From: Plazaster borealis
Lineage: Eukaryota; Echinodermata; Asteroidea; Forcipulatida; Labidiasteridae
Assembly (NCBI GenBank): GCA_021014325.1
Contig: CM037473.1
Coordinates: 25,100,822 to 25,164,821, forward strand
Length of the DNA: 64,000 nt
Reading direction: 5' to 3'
Shown here: piece by piece, positions 23,603 to 35,500 of the stretch
Numbering within the stretch: the first letter of the stretch is position 1
Layout: every line of letters starts with the position of its first letter
The notes under the pieces: generated by a model
What the model was told of the DNA's origin: nothing
Seen by the model: the letters and a program-made list of their open reading frames with translations, nothing else
Databases searched by the model: none
Translations under genes and position numbers: made by a program

Positions 23603-24370
23603 ATTAACACATTTTCCCACAATATATTGCTCAACACATAGTCAATAGACTGAAGAAAAAAAACATGAATCACTTGCAATTTGATTGACTATGGATTTGT
23701 GTATACCGCACGCACAGATCCTTGTCATTTGATTGGTGGATTGTGCGTCACGTGTCACCCTTTATTTTACCACGTATGCTGCCGCTATGCTTTAAAATTT
23801 AATATAGGAGTCCTATATGGATAATCGTTATGTTCAAACGAGGCAAGGTCGTGTCACGACGTACAATATTGATGTCTGCGTTCATGTTGTTTTGAAGAAG
23901 AAAAAAATCAGAGTGTGGGATGGACGAGTTTCCGTGTCTATTTTGTGCTTATTGTGAATTAATGTCAAATGATGCAGAATACAATCACTCGGTGAAATCT
24001 GGCTTTATCATTTTATTCGGGTTTACCTCGTGAAATGGAATAGTCCAAATTTCACATCGTGATTTAGCGACAATACACACACATGCATTCAATATTAAGT
24101 AGCTTGATATTGTAGCTTGCTACATATACCGTATACTGTAAATCGTTTCCGCACTCTCGCAGCCCGCTCTTGTGGGTGAAAGGAAAATCTGATTATTAAT
24201 AACGTTGTCTAGACTGTTATAATACATAAATTATCAGATGGCTATTATAATAGCATCAATTTATATCTCTTGTACATTATGCCGTTCCAATGTAGTGGTT
24301 ACCATTAAGGACACATCCATCATAGCGTAGCAAATTGCTCTTATATTGATGGAAAATAAGATCCCAGGTC

Positions 24371-25003
24371 TACACTCTAAAAACTCCCGGATCAGAATTG
24401 ACCCGGATCCCGGTGTCGCGGTCTCAGCTATCCGGCGTGCTCAGCTATCCGGGTGACCAAATACAGCCGCATAACGTCATCATGCCATGACTGCATACAG
24501 CAAGCGATTTTAGTGCCGTGCTGAGTCGTGTTGCTCTACTCTTTGTCATGGCGGCATCCACGAGTGGAACTACGAGCGCTGAACGCGTGATTCGTTTTAG
24601 AGAGTTGTAAGAAGACCAAGCATATTATCCACAAGCAGCGGAACATACACAGAAGGTTCCACAGAGGCCCAGAAGAGGGTTGTTCGTTGCCAATCTAAAA
24701 ATTATACGTATGATGAGACAAGTATGACTATAGCATGCCGAAATGGCCGGCTACGTCACCTGGATAGCTGAGCACGCCGGACAGCTGAAACCGCGACACC
24801 GAGTCCCGGGGATCCTGACCCAATTCTGGGTCAGGTTTGACCGGAAAAATTGTTTTAAAAATGAGAAAACAGTAGCTCGAATTCTGTGCCACAGTTTGAC
24901 CCATTTCTGGGTCATTTTGACACAGGTTCCGGATCAAACCGACCCAGAAATGGGTCAGGTTCTCTTGGAACAGGAACTTGGTCAATTCTGACACTGGTTG
25001 GAT
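24371..25003. mobile_element. TGACCC-family foldback element with another MITE nested inside
   Basis: The outer arms are CTCCCGGATCAGAATTGACC at 24380 and a series of TGACCCA/TGGGTCA motifs at 24815-24990. At about 24412-24802 an inner element, with ends GGTGTCGCGGTCTCAGCTAT and AGCTGAAACCGCGACACC, splits the left arm. Confidence 0.75.
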
Positions 25004-25029
25004 TGTAGACGTTTATATTATTTCTAAGG

Positions 25030-25456
25030 GGCCATTCAGAATAGTCAATGTTAAAACATTTCGACTTTTTTTCGAAATTGTTTTGACCCACCCACCCACC
25101 CCAAATTTCGACTTTTAAATATTGAATGGCTTCATAATATAATCTATTTACTGAAGAATAAAGTAATGCCTCAAATGAACCAGATATTTTAGATCAAAGG
25201 TATCCAACATCAGTAGTTTCCAATAGCTTTTCCGGGCTTAAACAAACAACTTTGTAGTTTAATCATGAATGAATTTGACGGTCTTGGCCAGCTGGATATT
25301 TTTTCTACTTCTTTTTCGTTTGATAATATATAATTTGTGATTTTTTAAAACAAAAACAAAAACTGTACTTCGATTTTCAGTTATTTCTTTTGACCCACCC
25401 ACCCACAATTTCGAGAAAGAAAAAAATATTTTTAACATTGACTATTCTGAATGGCC
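25030..25456. mobile_element. MITE-like element, GGCCATTCAGAATAGTCAAT termini
   Basis: Near-perfect inverted ends (GGCCATTCAGAATAGTCAAT and ATTGACTATTCTGAATGGCC). Two internal inverted TTTTGACCCACCCACCCAC / ATTTCGA blocks. Confidence 0.85.
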
Positions 25457-26492
25457 GCTAAGGCTAGGTGGTGACTTACTCTAGCAAATATTGTGGCGAT
25501 TTCTGTACCACAACTATCAAGAACCACTGTATGTAGTTCTTTTCAACCCAGACTGTCCAAACCATTATACAATAATTATATTGATTTCTTTTTTGAAAAA
25601 AGGTTCTGCTTTATATTTATCCAAGTGCGTGACCACAAACGTATAATAAAATATTTACGATTTTTTTTCATCCAGTACTTCTTTATTAATTTATAAGAGG
25701 GCACTGCTATGAACGACCACCATTGGCTTTTCGTGTCCGTCGTTTTACTCATTTGTTATCATCTTTGTAGATCAATTTAAGTTTTGCCTAGTTTTAGCAA
25801 CATCTTGTATGAAGGCTATAGAGCTGTTATTTATAGGTGTCTGCTGGTGTCATCGTTGGATTTATAAATAAATATATCTTCATTTTATAGGCAGTTATAA
25901 TGTTACAAAGTATAATGCATTACCTTATTAATGTCTGCAGGTGTTTGTATTACTGTCTCGATACTTGATGTGTCTTTCTGCCTACCCTGGTGCTGAATCG
26001 ATTGGTTACAATGATAGAATTACATACACAAAGTCAGCACTAATTGAAATTCAACCTTGTCATCGTATACGAATGGACTATGGGGAATTCCCACAAGAAA
26101 TAGGACATAGCGAAAGAGGAAAACGTGGAGGTACGGAAACGTTCTACAGCCCAACGGACGAATCCACCCTTACCGAACATTTTGCTTGAATGGTAAAGAT
26201 CTCTAACAAACAAAATGGATGATCTTAGTGCACGGTACATCCATGGAATGGTCCAATGCACATGTGTATACATCAGCCCATCCCAGCACCTTTGAATGAG
26301 GCGCTGGGACCATCTGGGGCCGAGAGAATTCAACCCCATAATGATTATGTTAAGCCCTGTTCATCAGTTATGACGTCACTTGAGGTCATTGATGACATTT
26401 TTTTCTCCTCAAAGGATCAACCCAGGGTATTTTACTTTTTACATGCTATTTGGCTTGGTCTCAGGAAGGAATGTGGAATTAAAAACAAAACA

Positions 26493-26702
26493 AATTGGTT
26501 TTACCCGTACACCGATGTGTGTAAAGCACTGTATACTCAGTACTTTCCCGAGTCCTATGCAAAACAAATCACAGGTATATCTCGGGTGGGATTCGAACCC
26601 ATGACCTTTGCCATTCTAGAGCAGATGTCTTACCAACTATAGACCACCGAGATTGCCCGATAGCTAGAGGCAGTTCGAATCGGTGTACGGGTAAAACCAA
26701 TT
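26493..26702. mobile_element. Foldback element carrying a tRNA-like sequence
   Basis: Inverted ends AATTGGTTTTACCCGTACAC and GTGTACGGGTAAAACCAATT. On the minus strand 26579-26652 resembles a tRNA: a 6-bp acceptor pairing TCTCGG/CCGAGA, a D-arm-like AGTTGGTAAGA and a T arm GGGTTCGAATCCC. The anticodon stem is poor, so this is a tRNA-derived relic, not a functional gene. Confidence 0.65.
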
Positions 26703-28127
26703 ATAATATTCTTTATCCCCGATGCAAATTTAACATCTATTAAACAAATTGTGTTTACAAACGGAGAGTTGACGAGTGTCCGATGGCTTTATTGAATCTT
26801 TATGGCTTTATTGTCATACAAAAAAGATGCCCATGAACAAGAGCAAGAAATACTCTCAACCCTTTAGAAACCATTCATTTCTGTACTACCATCACTATAT
26901 ACGCCCAGATATTGCTAATCTTGTTGATTGTTTACTTCATTATTTTCAGGAAAAATGTCAGGAAAATTATAAGAACCAGAAATATAGGGGTTTATTTTAG
27001 AATTGTAGATTCTTTGTTATTATAGGAAATATTGGAAAATGTAAATTCACTAAAAAACTTTTCTTTGACCTCTTGCTGTTGCTCTTGTTTGAGCATAAGT
27101 AGGTCAAATCTTGTGGCCGTTTGCGGCCGCCATGGGCATTTCAGTACAAGCCGCTTGCGGCTGCTACAGTCTCTTAACAAATAGACAGTGTATACACAAG
27201 ATCTAAGGGAATATTTTATAAGAGCCAGAAAAGCTCTTAACGGCGGAAAAAATGATTTCCCTATCCACCGTCACATAATGGATATTCATAAAAACCTCCC
27301 AAAATAGAATGAACAATAGAGTTAGCTAGATTTAGGTTAGTTTGATTGTATTAATTTCTCTAGATAGGTCTAATTGAAATTAAATTCAGACAATCGTGGT
27401 TATTGGGAGGTTTCCATCAAGGACATAAGCAGCAGCAATGGAAAGACGGGCTGTGGTGAGAGCGGTGCCAGTGATTCCTTCGGCTCGGGCCTTTATTGCA
27501 CGGCCACGACCCTGCCGGTTTTAAACGGCCGTTTAAGAACTCGTCGCCACTCTTTTATCCCTTAGGAATATACAATCGAATGGAAAATCAGATGTTCCGA
27601 TGCATCGTGTTCTCAAAACCACGAATCAGCTTTAGGTTTTGACTTCAGTGATGTCAGACTTTTCTTAAATTTTTCCCGAAATTTTAGCACAAAGCATGCA
27701 GTGATCGATTCTCCTGAAATATTAGTTTTTACCCGAGAAGCGATCTCGATAATTTGCTCGGCCCCACACCGGTTTTATCCAAGACCGCTGGGATGGGCTG
27801 ATGAGCTTATACAAGTTCTTAATCAGGATGTAGTGAGGCATGATGGGACTGACTGTACTGATGATCGGCGCAACGCGCACAATCACAATGTTTTGATAAC
27901 GATAAACAGTAGTTTGCACTCTTCTTATCAAATCTATGCAAGAAGAATAAAACTATTCTTGACAATTATGAATGTTGCGATCAAGCCCCATTTCAAGGCA
28001 ATGGCGATAAGTATTTCCAATGGATTTACACCACAGAGCTACATAATTGTTGATAAAGGTCGAATCTTTCGTAAACAGGAAGAGGTGACCGGGGTTATTA
28101 GGTCAGATGAAATGTTCCAACGCTGTA

Positions 28128-28330
28128 AAATATTTCCCGTAAAATTTACGGGAATCGGTTGTGCAGCGAGATGCCAAACCGATTCCCGTAAATTTTACGT
28201 TGCAAACCGTACACGAAGTCACGGTGTGCCGTGTTTTTCACGGTGAGAAAGGTGTCAAAATACGATGTAAACCGTACACGAAGTTACGGTGTGCCGTAAT
28301 TTTTACGGTGAGAAAGCTGTCAATATACCC
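28128..28330. repeat. Inverted and direct repeats around CGTAAAATTTACGGGAATCG
   Basis: A palindromic pair TTCCCGTAAAATTTACGGGA / ATTCCCGTAAATTTTACG is followed by two direct copies of a ~60-bp block: AAACCGTACACGAAGT(C/T)ACG..CACGGTGAGAAAG. Confidence 0.75.
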
Positions 28331-28360
28331 CAGATGATAATCACTTGTCTGACACAATTA

Positions 28361-28468
28361 GCCTTTTGAGATATGGTGGACACTATAGTGCACTGATTTG
28401 GGTGTACACAAACAAATTTACCCAAACCAAACTGTTAAAGTAATGTGTCCGCCATATCTCAAAATGGC
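28361..28468. repeat. GAGATATGGTGGACAC foldback element
   Basis: Second copy of the 772-901 family, with ends GCCTTTTGAGATATGGTGGA and GCCATATCTCAAAATGGC. An inverted partial copy follows immediately and is cut by the element at 28547. Confidence 0.8.
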
Positions 28469-28546
28469 CTCAGTATGGCGGACACATAACACTGTTTGGT
28501 TTGGGTAAATTTGTCTGTATACACCCAAATCCTACAGTGCACTCCA

Positions 28547-28797
28547 GGGCCCAATTTCATGGCTCTGCTTACCGTAAGCAAAGAATCGGCGCTTACGGAA
28601 GCAGGGAATTCCGCGCTTACGTCAAGCGTATTTCACGGGTTAGCAGCGAATTTTTGCTTGTGCGCGTGCGTAGTCCACGTTACTAGGCATTCTACGCTTA
28701 CACAGCTAGCGCAGAAATTTGGCGCTTGCTCGGTAAGCGGAGAATGGTGATCGCAAGCGCAGAATTCGGCGGTAAGCAGAGCCATGAAATTGGGCCC
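28547..28797. repeat. GGGCCCAATTTCATGG MITE-like element
   Basis: Ends GGGCCCAATTTCATGGCTCT and AGAGCCATGAAATTGGGCCC are perfect inverses over about 20 bp. It interrupts the partial copy at 28470-28546. Confidence 0.85.
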
Positions 28798-29524
28798 TGT
28801 AGTGTTCAAAAGTAGAAACGGACTCTGACACGGTGTGTGGTACGGTGAATCATGTAAGAAAGATGGCGGACTCCACACTTCGCATATGCGCACACCTTTG
28901 ACATCGCGCTGCTTGTTGCATAGGAAGGCCGGGTGTGCGAACACATCCACTAGGCTAATCAGAAACAGTGACGTACTCTCGACCATGCACTGGAACATGG
29001 TCCAATAATAATCAATCTCCCTCTGCTCTATGGTTTCTGGTAAATCTAGTTACTCTAGTCGCCCCGCCTGAACTTGCTCATAAGCATTGCGCGTGCGCGG
29101 TGTTCCAATGTATCCCAGAGTGCTTTTGGAGTGCACAGAAATACGGATTTGGGCCGTAAAAGGCTGAGGAAAAGCGAGAACGGTAATTTACCGTCGATAT
29201 CAACACATTTCTCACCATAAAACCACGGAAAATTTTTTACAGTGAATGAGCTTGCGTATACGTCAGCCCGTGTCAGCCCATCCCAGTGCCTTTGGTTCAG
29301 GTGCTGGGACCGAGCAGATCTTGAAAAAGTCACAATACTTCCCCTTTGCGTCTTCTTTTCAGCGCCGCAAGAGGGCGCAGTTTGTTCACGCAATAGTATT
29401 ATTGTAACAGTTTTATTCTTTTCCCAAATTGACAATCGTCCACTATAGTATTAGCAACTGTTATGTTATATTCGTCCATTACGGTAATGAAGTTCCCTGA
29501 CTGTTACGGAAACATTCATATTGC

Positions 29525-29760
29525 GATGGAACATCTCCCGGTCATGACACCTGTGCCCTTGAGCAAGGCACTTAACCATAATTGTTTCGTTGGAAAGGTA
29601 ATGCATTCTGCTCTACCAGCCAGGCTCCTAGAGTCATAGTGGATGACACCCATGCCTACACCCTAACGGACTGTGAAGGGGGTAAGAGTAGGTGGCAACG
29701 TGCCCCTGGTGACAGTTAATTTGGGTCGACAGCCCAAATCAGTTAAGTGTGGCCCTCACC
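29525..29760 (+). mobile_element. SINE body fragment
   Basis: It contains CCCGGTCATGACACCTGTGC CCTTGAGCAAGGCACTTAA in the plus direction, the body shared with the minus-strand SINEs at 12636 and 30395, then a long non-tRNA body. Confidence 0.65.
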
Positions 29761-30394
29761 TTGAAGTGGCCGTTTTAAGGCGATATCTTAAAGAATATAT
29801 ATACAAAATAAAATGAAAAAATGTCCACAACTTATATACTACTTTAAACGGTAACATGTACAGGTAGCACAGGTTAGCATTACATGTTTGCCAAGTGTTA
29901 CCTTGGACAATGTAGAAATGTCTTATAACCTTAATTTTCGTTAAATCTGTCATAAGGGATACAGCCAAGCCATAAGCCCCTGATCTAAATGAAAATATCT
30001 TTACAAACCCGCGTTTAATTACAAATCGGGACTTCAGCTGAAGCCGACATAATTCCACCTGATATCCTCTGCTTATTTGATTGTACAGATGGATGGAGTC
30101 ATTAGGTGACATGACAGGTTCCTTTGGAACGTCACCTTTCATTTTCAATCAGTAGTTCATCATATTCAACGATGGAAGTTGCCTCTTCTTAATAACAGAG
30201 GTTTATCGAAGGCATTAGTCCATGGTCAACTCACTGTTTACTAATAGTTACTAAAAACCTTCACAAGTCACGTTTTACACTGGCCGTATTGGATGTAAGA
30301 GTAAGTTGGTTAAGAAACTGATACCCTGTTGTATTGTAAATAAATGTGAATTGAATTGAAGTCTGTTTTATACAAAACGTTCTATTTGAAAGGT

Positions 30395-30762
30395 AGCACA
30401 TTATTATAATAATAATAATCATAGTGGCTTCTTAAATAGCGCTAAAATTCGTCACTCAGTGACGCTCATGGCGCTCCAACATTATTACCCCTGATCAGTG
30501 GGCCATTTATTTAATTCCTGAAACCATCTCAGCTCCCTTGGAAGTATACAGCCTGTGCTGTCAAATATGTAGCGCACCAAGCTAAATCAATCACATGAAC
30601 CATCTCTGCCCTCACAGGTACCCATCTGGGTGAAGAGAAGCATTTATAGTTAAGTGTCTTTCCCAAGGACAGAAGTGTCATGACCGGGTTTTGAACCAAC
30701 ACCCTGATGCCACAGCGAGCAGAACTTGAGTCTGATGCTCAAAACCGCCCGGCCACGACACT
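30395..30762 (-). mobile_element. SINE with tRNA-Leu-like head and ATT tail, minus orientation
   Basis: On the minus strand the head reads GTCGTGGCCGGGCGGTTTTG..CAGACTCAAGTTC..TGGTTCAAAACCCGGTCA, then a body ending in ATTATTATTATTATAA. It is nearly full length, about 370 bp. Confidence 0.75.
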
Positions 30763-30862
30763 CTATAAAGCAAATTATAAAGCAAATTTGATATAAAATT
30801 GCATAATGTACCAATGGTTCAATACAATCATCATATATATCTAGATTTGTAACTCTGTACAC

Positions 30863-31022
30863 TCTAAAAGCTCCCGGGCCTGACTCATTTCTGGGTTAGT
30901 TTGACCGTAATCTGTGTCAAAATGACCCATTATGGGTCAAACTTTGACGCAGAATCTGAATTAAAATCCCATTTTTAATCAGTTTCGTGGTCAGCCTGAC
31001 CCGAAATGGTTCAGGTCCCATT
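30863..31022. repeat. TGACCC-family foldback element
   Basis: CTCTAAAAGCTCCCGGGCCTGACTC, TGACCCATTATGGGTCA and CTGACCCGAAATGG arms. Abutted by fragments of two other foldback families. Confidence 0.7.
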
Positions 31023-31809
31023 AGCCTTTTTGGAATATAGTTGACACTATAGGAGTGCACGCTGCAAAAACTGGGGTGTTAAATTGACACAATGGGTGTT
31101 GTCACATAAAATACCAACAAAAGATTCAAAATTAACACTGTAGGGTGTTAGAAAACACTCATTTTAGGGTGTAGTGTCATAGTATTGTGTCATCACATCT
31201 CAAAATGGCCCATGACCACGTGCCATCATCTTTAAATTCAAAAAATTATAATATATAAATATGCAAAAATTCACTATTTTCACGCATACAAAACTACAGA
31301 AAATGAGTCCCAAAAAGTCGGCTGAAAGTAATTTTAATTCCTTCAGCATGTCCGTATAATACCCCCAAACAACACGTTGGACAATCCAAAATGTTCTAAC
31401 GCTATCTATAATGCGAGACATTATAGTAATTTACCAACAAGAGATTGAATATTGCTGGCGGCTGTTCCATGTGCTCATTTTAATATTACCATAACAATTG
31501 ATGATACCGACAGACACCAATTAATGCCTCGGCAATATAATTGCACGAGCATTTTGACGCCAGAGGTCAAACTTCGAAAATAGTGTGTGTTAATTTCAAT
31601 CTTTAAAAATAATCGATATAATATTTAAAAAAACAGCTGTTACTGAGAGTCAACCATTCTTCTCTTTATGAAATAAAGGTAAAGGTATCTTTTGAACAAA
31701 ACTGTTAATTTATTTGAATTGTGTTGCAAACTTGACCTCAGGGGCGCTCTGCGAGCCACGACAAACAAGCAACGGCCTACTGGCGGATTTCTTTATTTGA
31801 TAAACTAAT

Positions 31810-32165
31810 CCATTACGTTGCCTTTGGATTGGGCGCTTTGGGCTATAAAAAGCATTTTTAATAAAATGGATATGGTTTGATAGATTTTTTAAAAAATAGA
31901 ATATAATGATTCACACAAATTTACCTCGAAATCATGTGGTGTTCATTTTACTTCGTGAACTAAAACGGTCCGCCATTTTGTAGAACCAAATGTTTGACTC
32001 AACAAAATGGCGGACCGTGTTAGTTCATGAAGTAAAAGGAAAACCACACAATTTCGAGATGTATTTGTGAGGATTTATATGTTCTACATCTTTCCAACCA
32101 TTTTTGTTTCATAACAAACGCTTTCATAGCCCAAAGCGCCCAATCCGAAGGCAACGTATCCCCCT
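31810..32165. repeat. ~355-bp imperfect palindrome upstream of nAChR gene B
   Basis: The outer arms CGTTGCCTTTGGATTGGGCG and CGCCCAATCCGAAGGCAACG pair, as do GCTTTGGGCTATAAAAAGC and GCTTTCATAGCCCAAAGC. The inner arms are GGTCCGCCATTTTGT and ACAAAATGGCGGACC. It ends about 290 bp before the gene B ATG. Confidence 0.85.
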
Positions 32166-32354
32166 TTAAATGTGCAAAACCAGTGTACATCACATCGCGG
32201 GAGAGTTAATCACGTGGAGCAAACAACCGTGGCTACTGAGGAAGCGATTCTGCCCCATCGCATACCAACAATCATTTATTTAATTGTCTCTGAAGCAAGA
32301 ATCAACGGTGGCAGGAAGGGAGAGACGTCTCGAGGGAGAGCGAGCGAAGGGGGT

Positions 32355-32362
32355 TTATATAC
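32355..32362 (+). promoter_or_regulatory. Possible TATA box of nAChR gene B
   Basis: TTATATAC lies about 100 bp before the ATG in an otherwise GC-richer stretch, which would give a 5' UTR of about 70 nt. Position only, with no other support. Confidence 0.3.
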
Positions 32363-32457
32363 ATAGGACTTTAATCAAAAGAGGAAGTCAAGGGCACTGG
32401 CGTCAGAAGGAAACAACCACGAGAACTATAGAGTTCGAAAATCGCTGCTTGTGAACA

Positions 32458-32515
32458 ATGGCTGGACTCGTCCCGGCCGTTTTCATCTTAGTGATATGCA
32501 GTACTCTTTTCACAG
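32458..32515 (+). CDS. nAChR B exon 1 (signal peptide)
   Basis: MAGLVPAVFILVICSTLFT followed by G|GTAACC, phase 1. The context AACAATGG is good for initiation. Confidence 0.88.
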
Positions 32516-35500
32516 GTAACCAGATTTGTTTTCAGTTTGAACGTTTGTGATTTGTCCATATGACTATTTTAATCACTGTTAAAGGCACTAAACACGTTTG
32601 GTAAAATTGTCAAAGACCAGTATTCGTACTTGGTGTATCCCAACATATGCATAAAATAACAAGCCTGTGAAAATTTCGGCTCAATTCATATGAAGTTGGA
32701 TCATTGAAGTTGCAAGAAAATGATGAAAGAAAAAAACACCCTTGTCGTACAAATTTGTGTGCTTTCAGATAGGAATAAAAGGCTTCTTGCAAAAAGTATT
32801 TTATTATTTTAGTGAGAAATTACCTCTTTCTCAAAAACTACGTTACTACAGAAGGAGTCGTTTCTCACAATGTTTTATACTATCAACAGCTCTCCGTTGC
32901 TCGTTACCAAGTCAGTTTTTATGCTAATATATGTTTTGAGTAATTACCAAACGTGTACAGTGCCTTTAAGGGTGGCTTACATTGTAACTTACCGGATAAC
33001 AAGAGATTATATGCAGGGTAGTATTTCGAAACACGCTTGGTAAATTTCAAGACTGATATACATGAAATAATATGGGAAATCGTGCTATCAAAAGAGAGAG
33101 CACGACGATTTCCGATGTTAAGGTTATCAACTTTTTAAACATTGGCTGAATAAATGTATTATCTATAACCGGTATCTATCTATATAGTAATGACATTACG
33201 TTGGTTTAAACTGGGTATATATAAATGATTCTCCTTCGGCACGAACTTCAGGTGTAAGATGAACAGTTTAAAATAACCAGAATACATGGGCTTTGTGCAG
33301 CGGTCATCAAAACAGTAAATATTTTAAACTTTCTACAATCTCAACACATGATTACCGATTAAAATGACAACTTTCAAACAGCTATCTGCATCTCTTTGGA
33401 ACTCCTTGCCTGGTGCATGTTTCCCTCCATCCTACAATCTAGAATCTAGACTGTTTTAAGAGGAATATCAATTCCTACATTCAACTCCCCCTGAGTTATA
33501 TTCACCTGCAATGCTTTAATCTTCTAGCCTCGTATACAAAGGGTGTTTACATTTTTTTAAATGTATTTAAATTTTGTTTTAAGATTCATTCAGGATGAAC
33601 AGGAGATGATAAAGAAATATCTTTCTAGATTAAGGTGCGGAAAAGAAAAGGAAAAACACATGGGAAAAACTCACACCGTCAGTTATATATAGACCTAACA
33701 TCAAATCCACATCAGGCTCCCGTCCAAGGTGGGATTCGAACCGGGTCCAAAGTGAAAAATAGAAAAATGAGATACTAAAAGAAATGTTCAGTTTAAGATG
33801 CGAAAGATAAAACAAAACCACAATTGGGAAAACTCAATCCATCGGTTATATAGAGACCTAACACCAAATCCACATGGCTCCCGTCCAAGGTGTGATTCGA
33901 ACTGGGTCCAAAGTGAAAAATAGAAATGTACTAAAAGAAATGTTCAGTTAAGATGTGGAAGATAAACAAAAATCACACTAGGGGAAAACTCGATCAATCG
34001 GTTATATAGTGACCGAACACGAAATCTACAGGCAAGGCTCCCGTCCAAGGTGGGATTCGAACCAGGTCCAAACTGAAAGACGGGAATATGAGATACTAAA
34101 AGAAAAGTTAAGTTTAATATGCGGAAGATAAAACAAAACCACAATTGTTGGGAAAACTAAATCCATCGGTTATATAGCGACCGAACACCAAATCCACATG
34201 CAATGCTCCCGGGATTCGAACCGGGTCCAAAGTGAAAGATAGGAATATGATATACTAAAAGAAATGTTCAGTTTAGGATGCGGAAGATAAACCAAAACAA
34301 TCTGGGAAACTCAATCCATCGGTTATAATATAGTGACCGAACACCTAATCCACATGCCAGGCTCCCGTACGAGGTGGGATTCGAACCGGGTCCAATATGA
34401 ATATGAGATATTAAAATAATTGCTCAGTTTAAGATGTGGAAGATAAACCAAACTCACAATTAGGGAAAACTCAATCAATCGGTTAGTGACCCGAACATCA
34501 AATCCACATGCAATGCTCCTGTCAGAGGCAAGATTCGAACCGGGTACACAAGCGTGAGAGTCCGGGAAAGAAACTATATACAGCCCAAGCCGAAATGAAA
34601 CCAAACAACATTTTATTGTATGCCTACATCGTAAGATCTGTGAGAATAACAATCCTCTAGTTAGAATTTGGGAAACAGTCGTATACTTATCGGAACCATC
34701 GTTGGATTTATTAATGTCTTAATTTTTAGGCAGGTATAGTGTTACAAAGCATACCCGTTCAAAAATGTGTTTAAAACACAAGTGCCTTTTAACCTTGGCA
34801 TGTACAGCATTCTTCTTGTGCAGATCATAGACTGTACAGAACAACAGAAAACTTACCTATAGAAAACGGAATTATAACCGGTTGCTCGTTAAGTTTTATT
34901 TCGTCGTTTGCGTGGGAGAAGAACATAATGACAACGAAAGCAATTTGTCATGTGCAAAATTGTGTTTTTAAAGCAGTGTACATATTTGGTAATTACAAAA
35001 AAATAAAATAAATAACAGCATAACAATTAACTTGGTAACGAGCAACGGAGAGCTGTTGATTATATAAAACATTGTAAGAAACGTCTCCTTCTGAAGTTAC
35101 GAAGTTTTTGAGAAAAAGGGTAATTTCTCACTGAAATATTTGAATCTGAAAAAGACTACTTGCCAGAAGTCTTTTTCAGGCATCTGAAAGCTCACAAATT
35201 TGTGCAACAAGGGTGTTTTTTCTTTCAATTTTTCTTGCAACTTCGATGACCAATTGAGCCCAAATTTTCACAAGTTTGTTATTTAGTGCATATGTTTGGA
35301 TACACCAAGTGAGATTACTGGTCTTTGACAGTTACCAAACGTCTCCAGTGCGTCAGGTTAACCTTGCCAGGCATATTACGTAATAACTGATCCCGATGGT
35401 ATGTGTACAAAACCAATGGAGAGTGCCCCAACTACAACTTCAGGTGACCCTAACCCCCTATGATAATGAGCAGTGTGTATATTCAAGGTGTAAGGGGGGT

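Larger units (their letters stand above)
23603..32354. other. Intergenic spacer between nAChR A and nAChR B
   Basis: No gene recognised over 8.7 kb. It is dominated by foldback elements and SINEs listed separately. The 181-codon frame at 27701-28246 runs into a palindromic repeat and shows no family motif. Confidence 0.6.

Noticed and set aside
26579..26652. tRNA gene on the minus strand
   Set aside because: Poor anticodon stem and only six acceptor pairs. It lies inside a palindromic element, so it is treated as a relic.
27701..28246. 181-codon open frame between nAChR A and B
   Set aside because: No domain or motif, unusual composition, and its 3' third lies inside the palindromic CGTAAAATTTACGG repeat, so it is likely a chance ORF.
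33634..34560. CRISPR-like array
   Set aside because: The ~161-bp units are similar along their whole length with no unique spacers, and the genome is animal.
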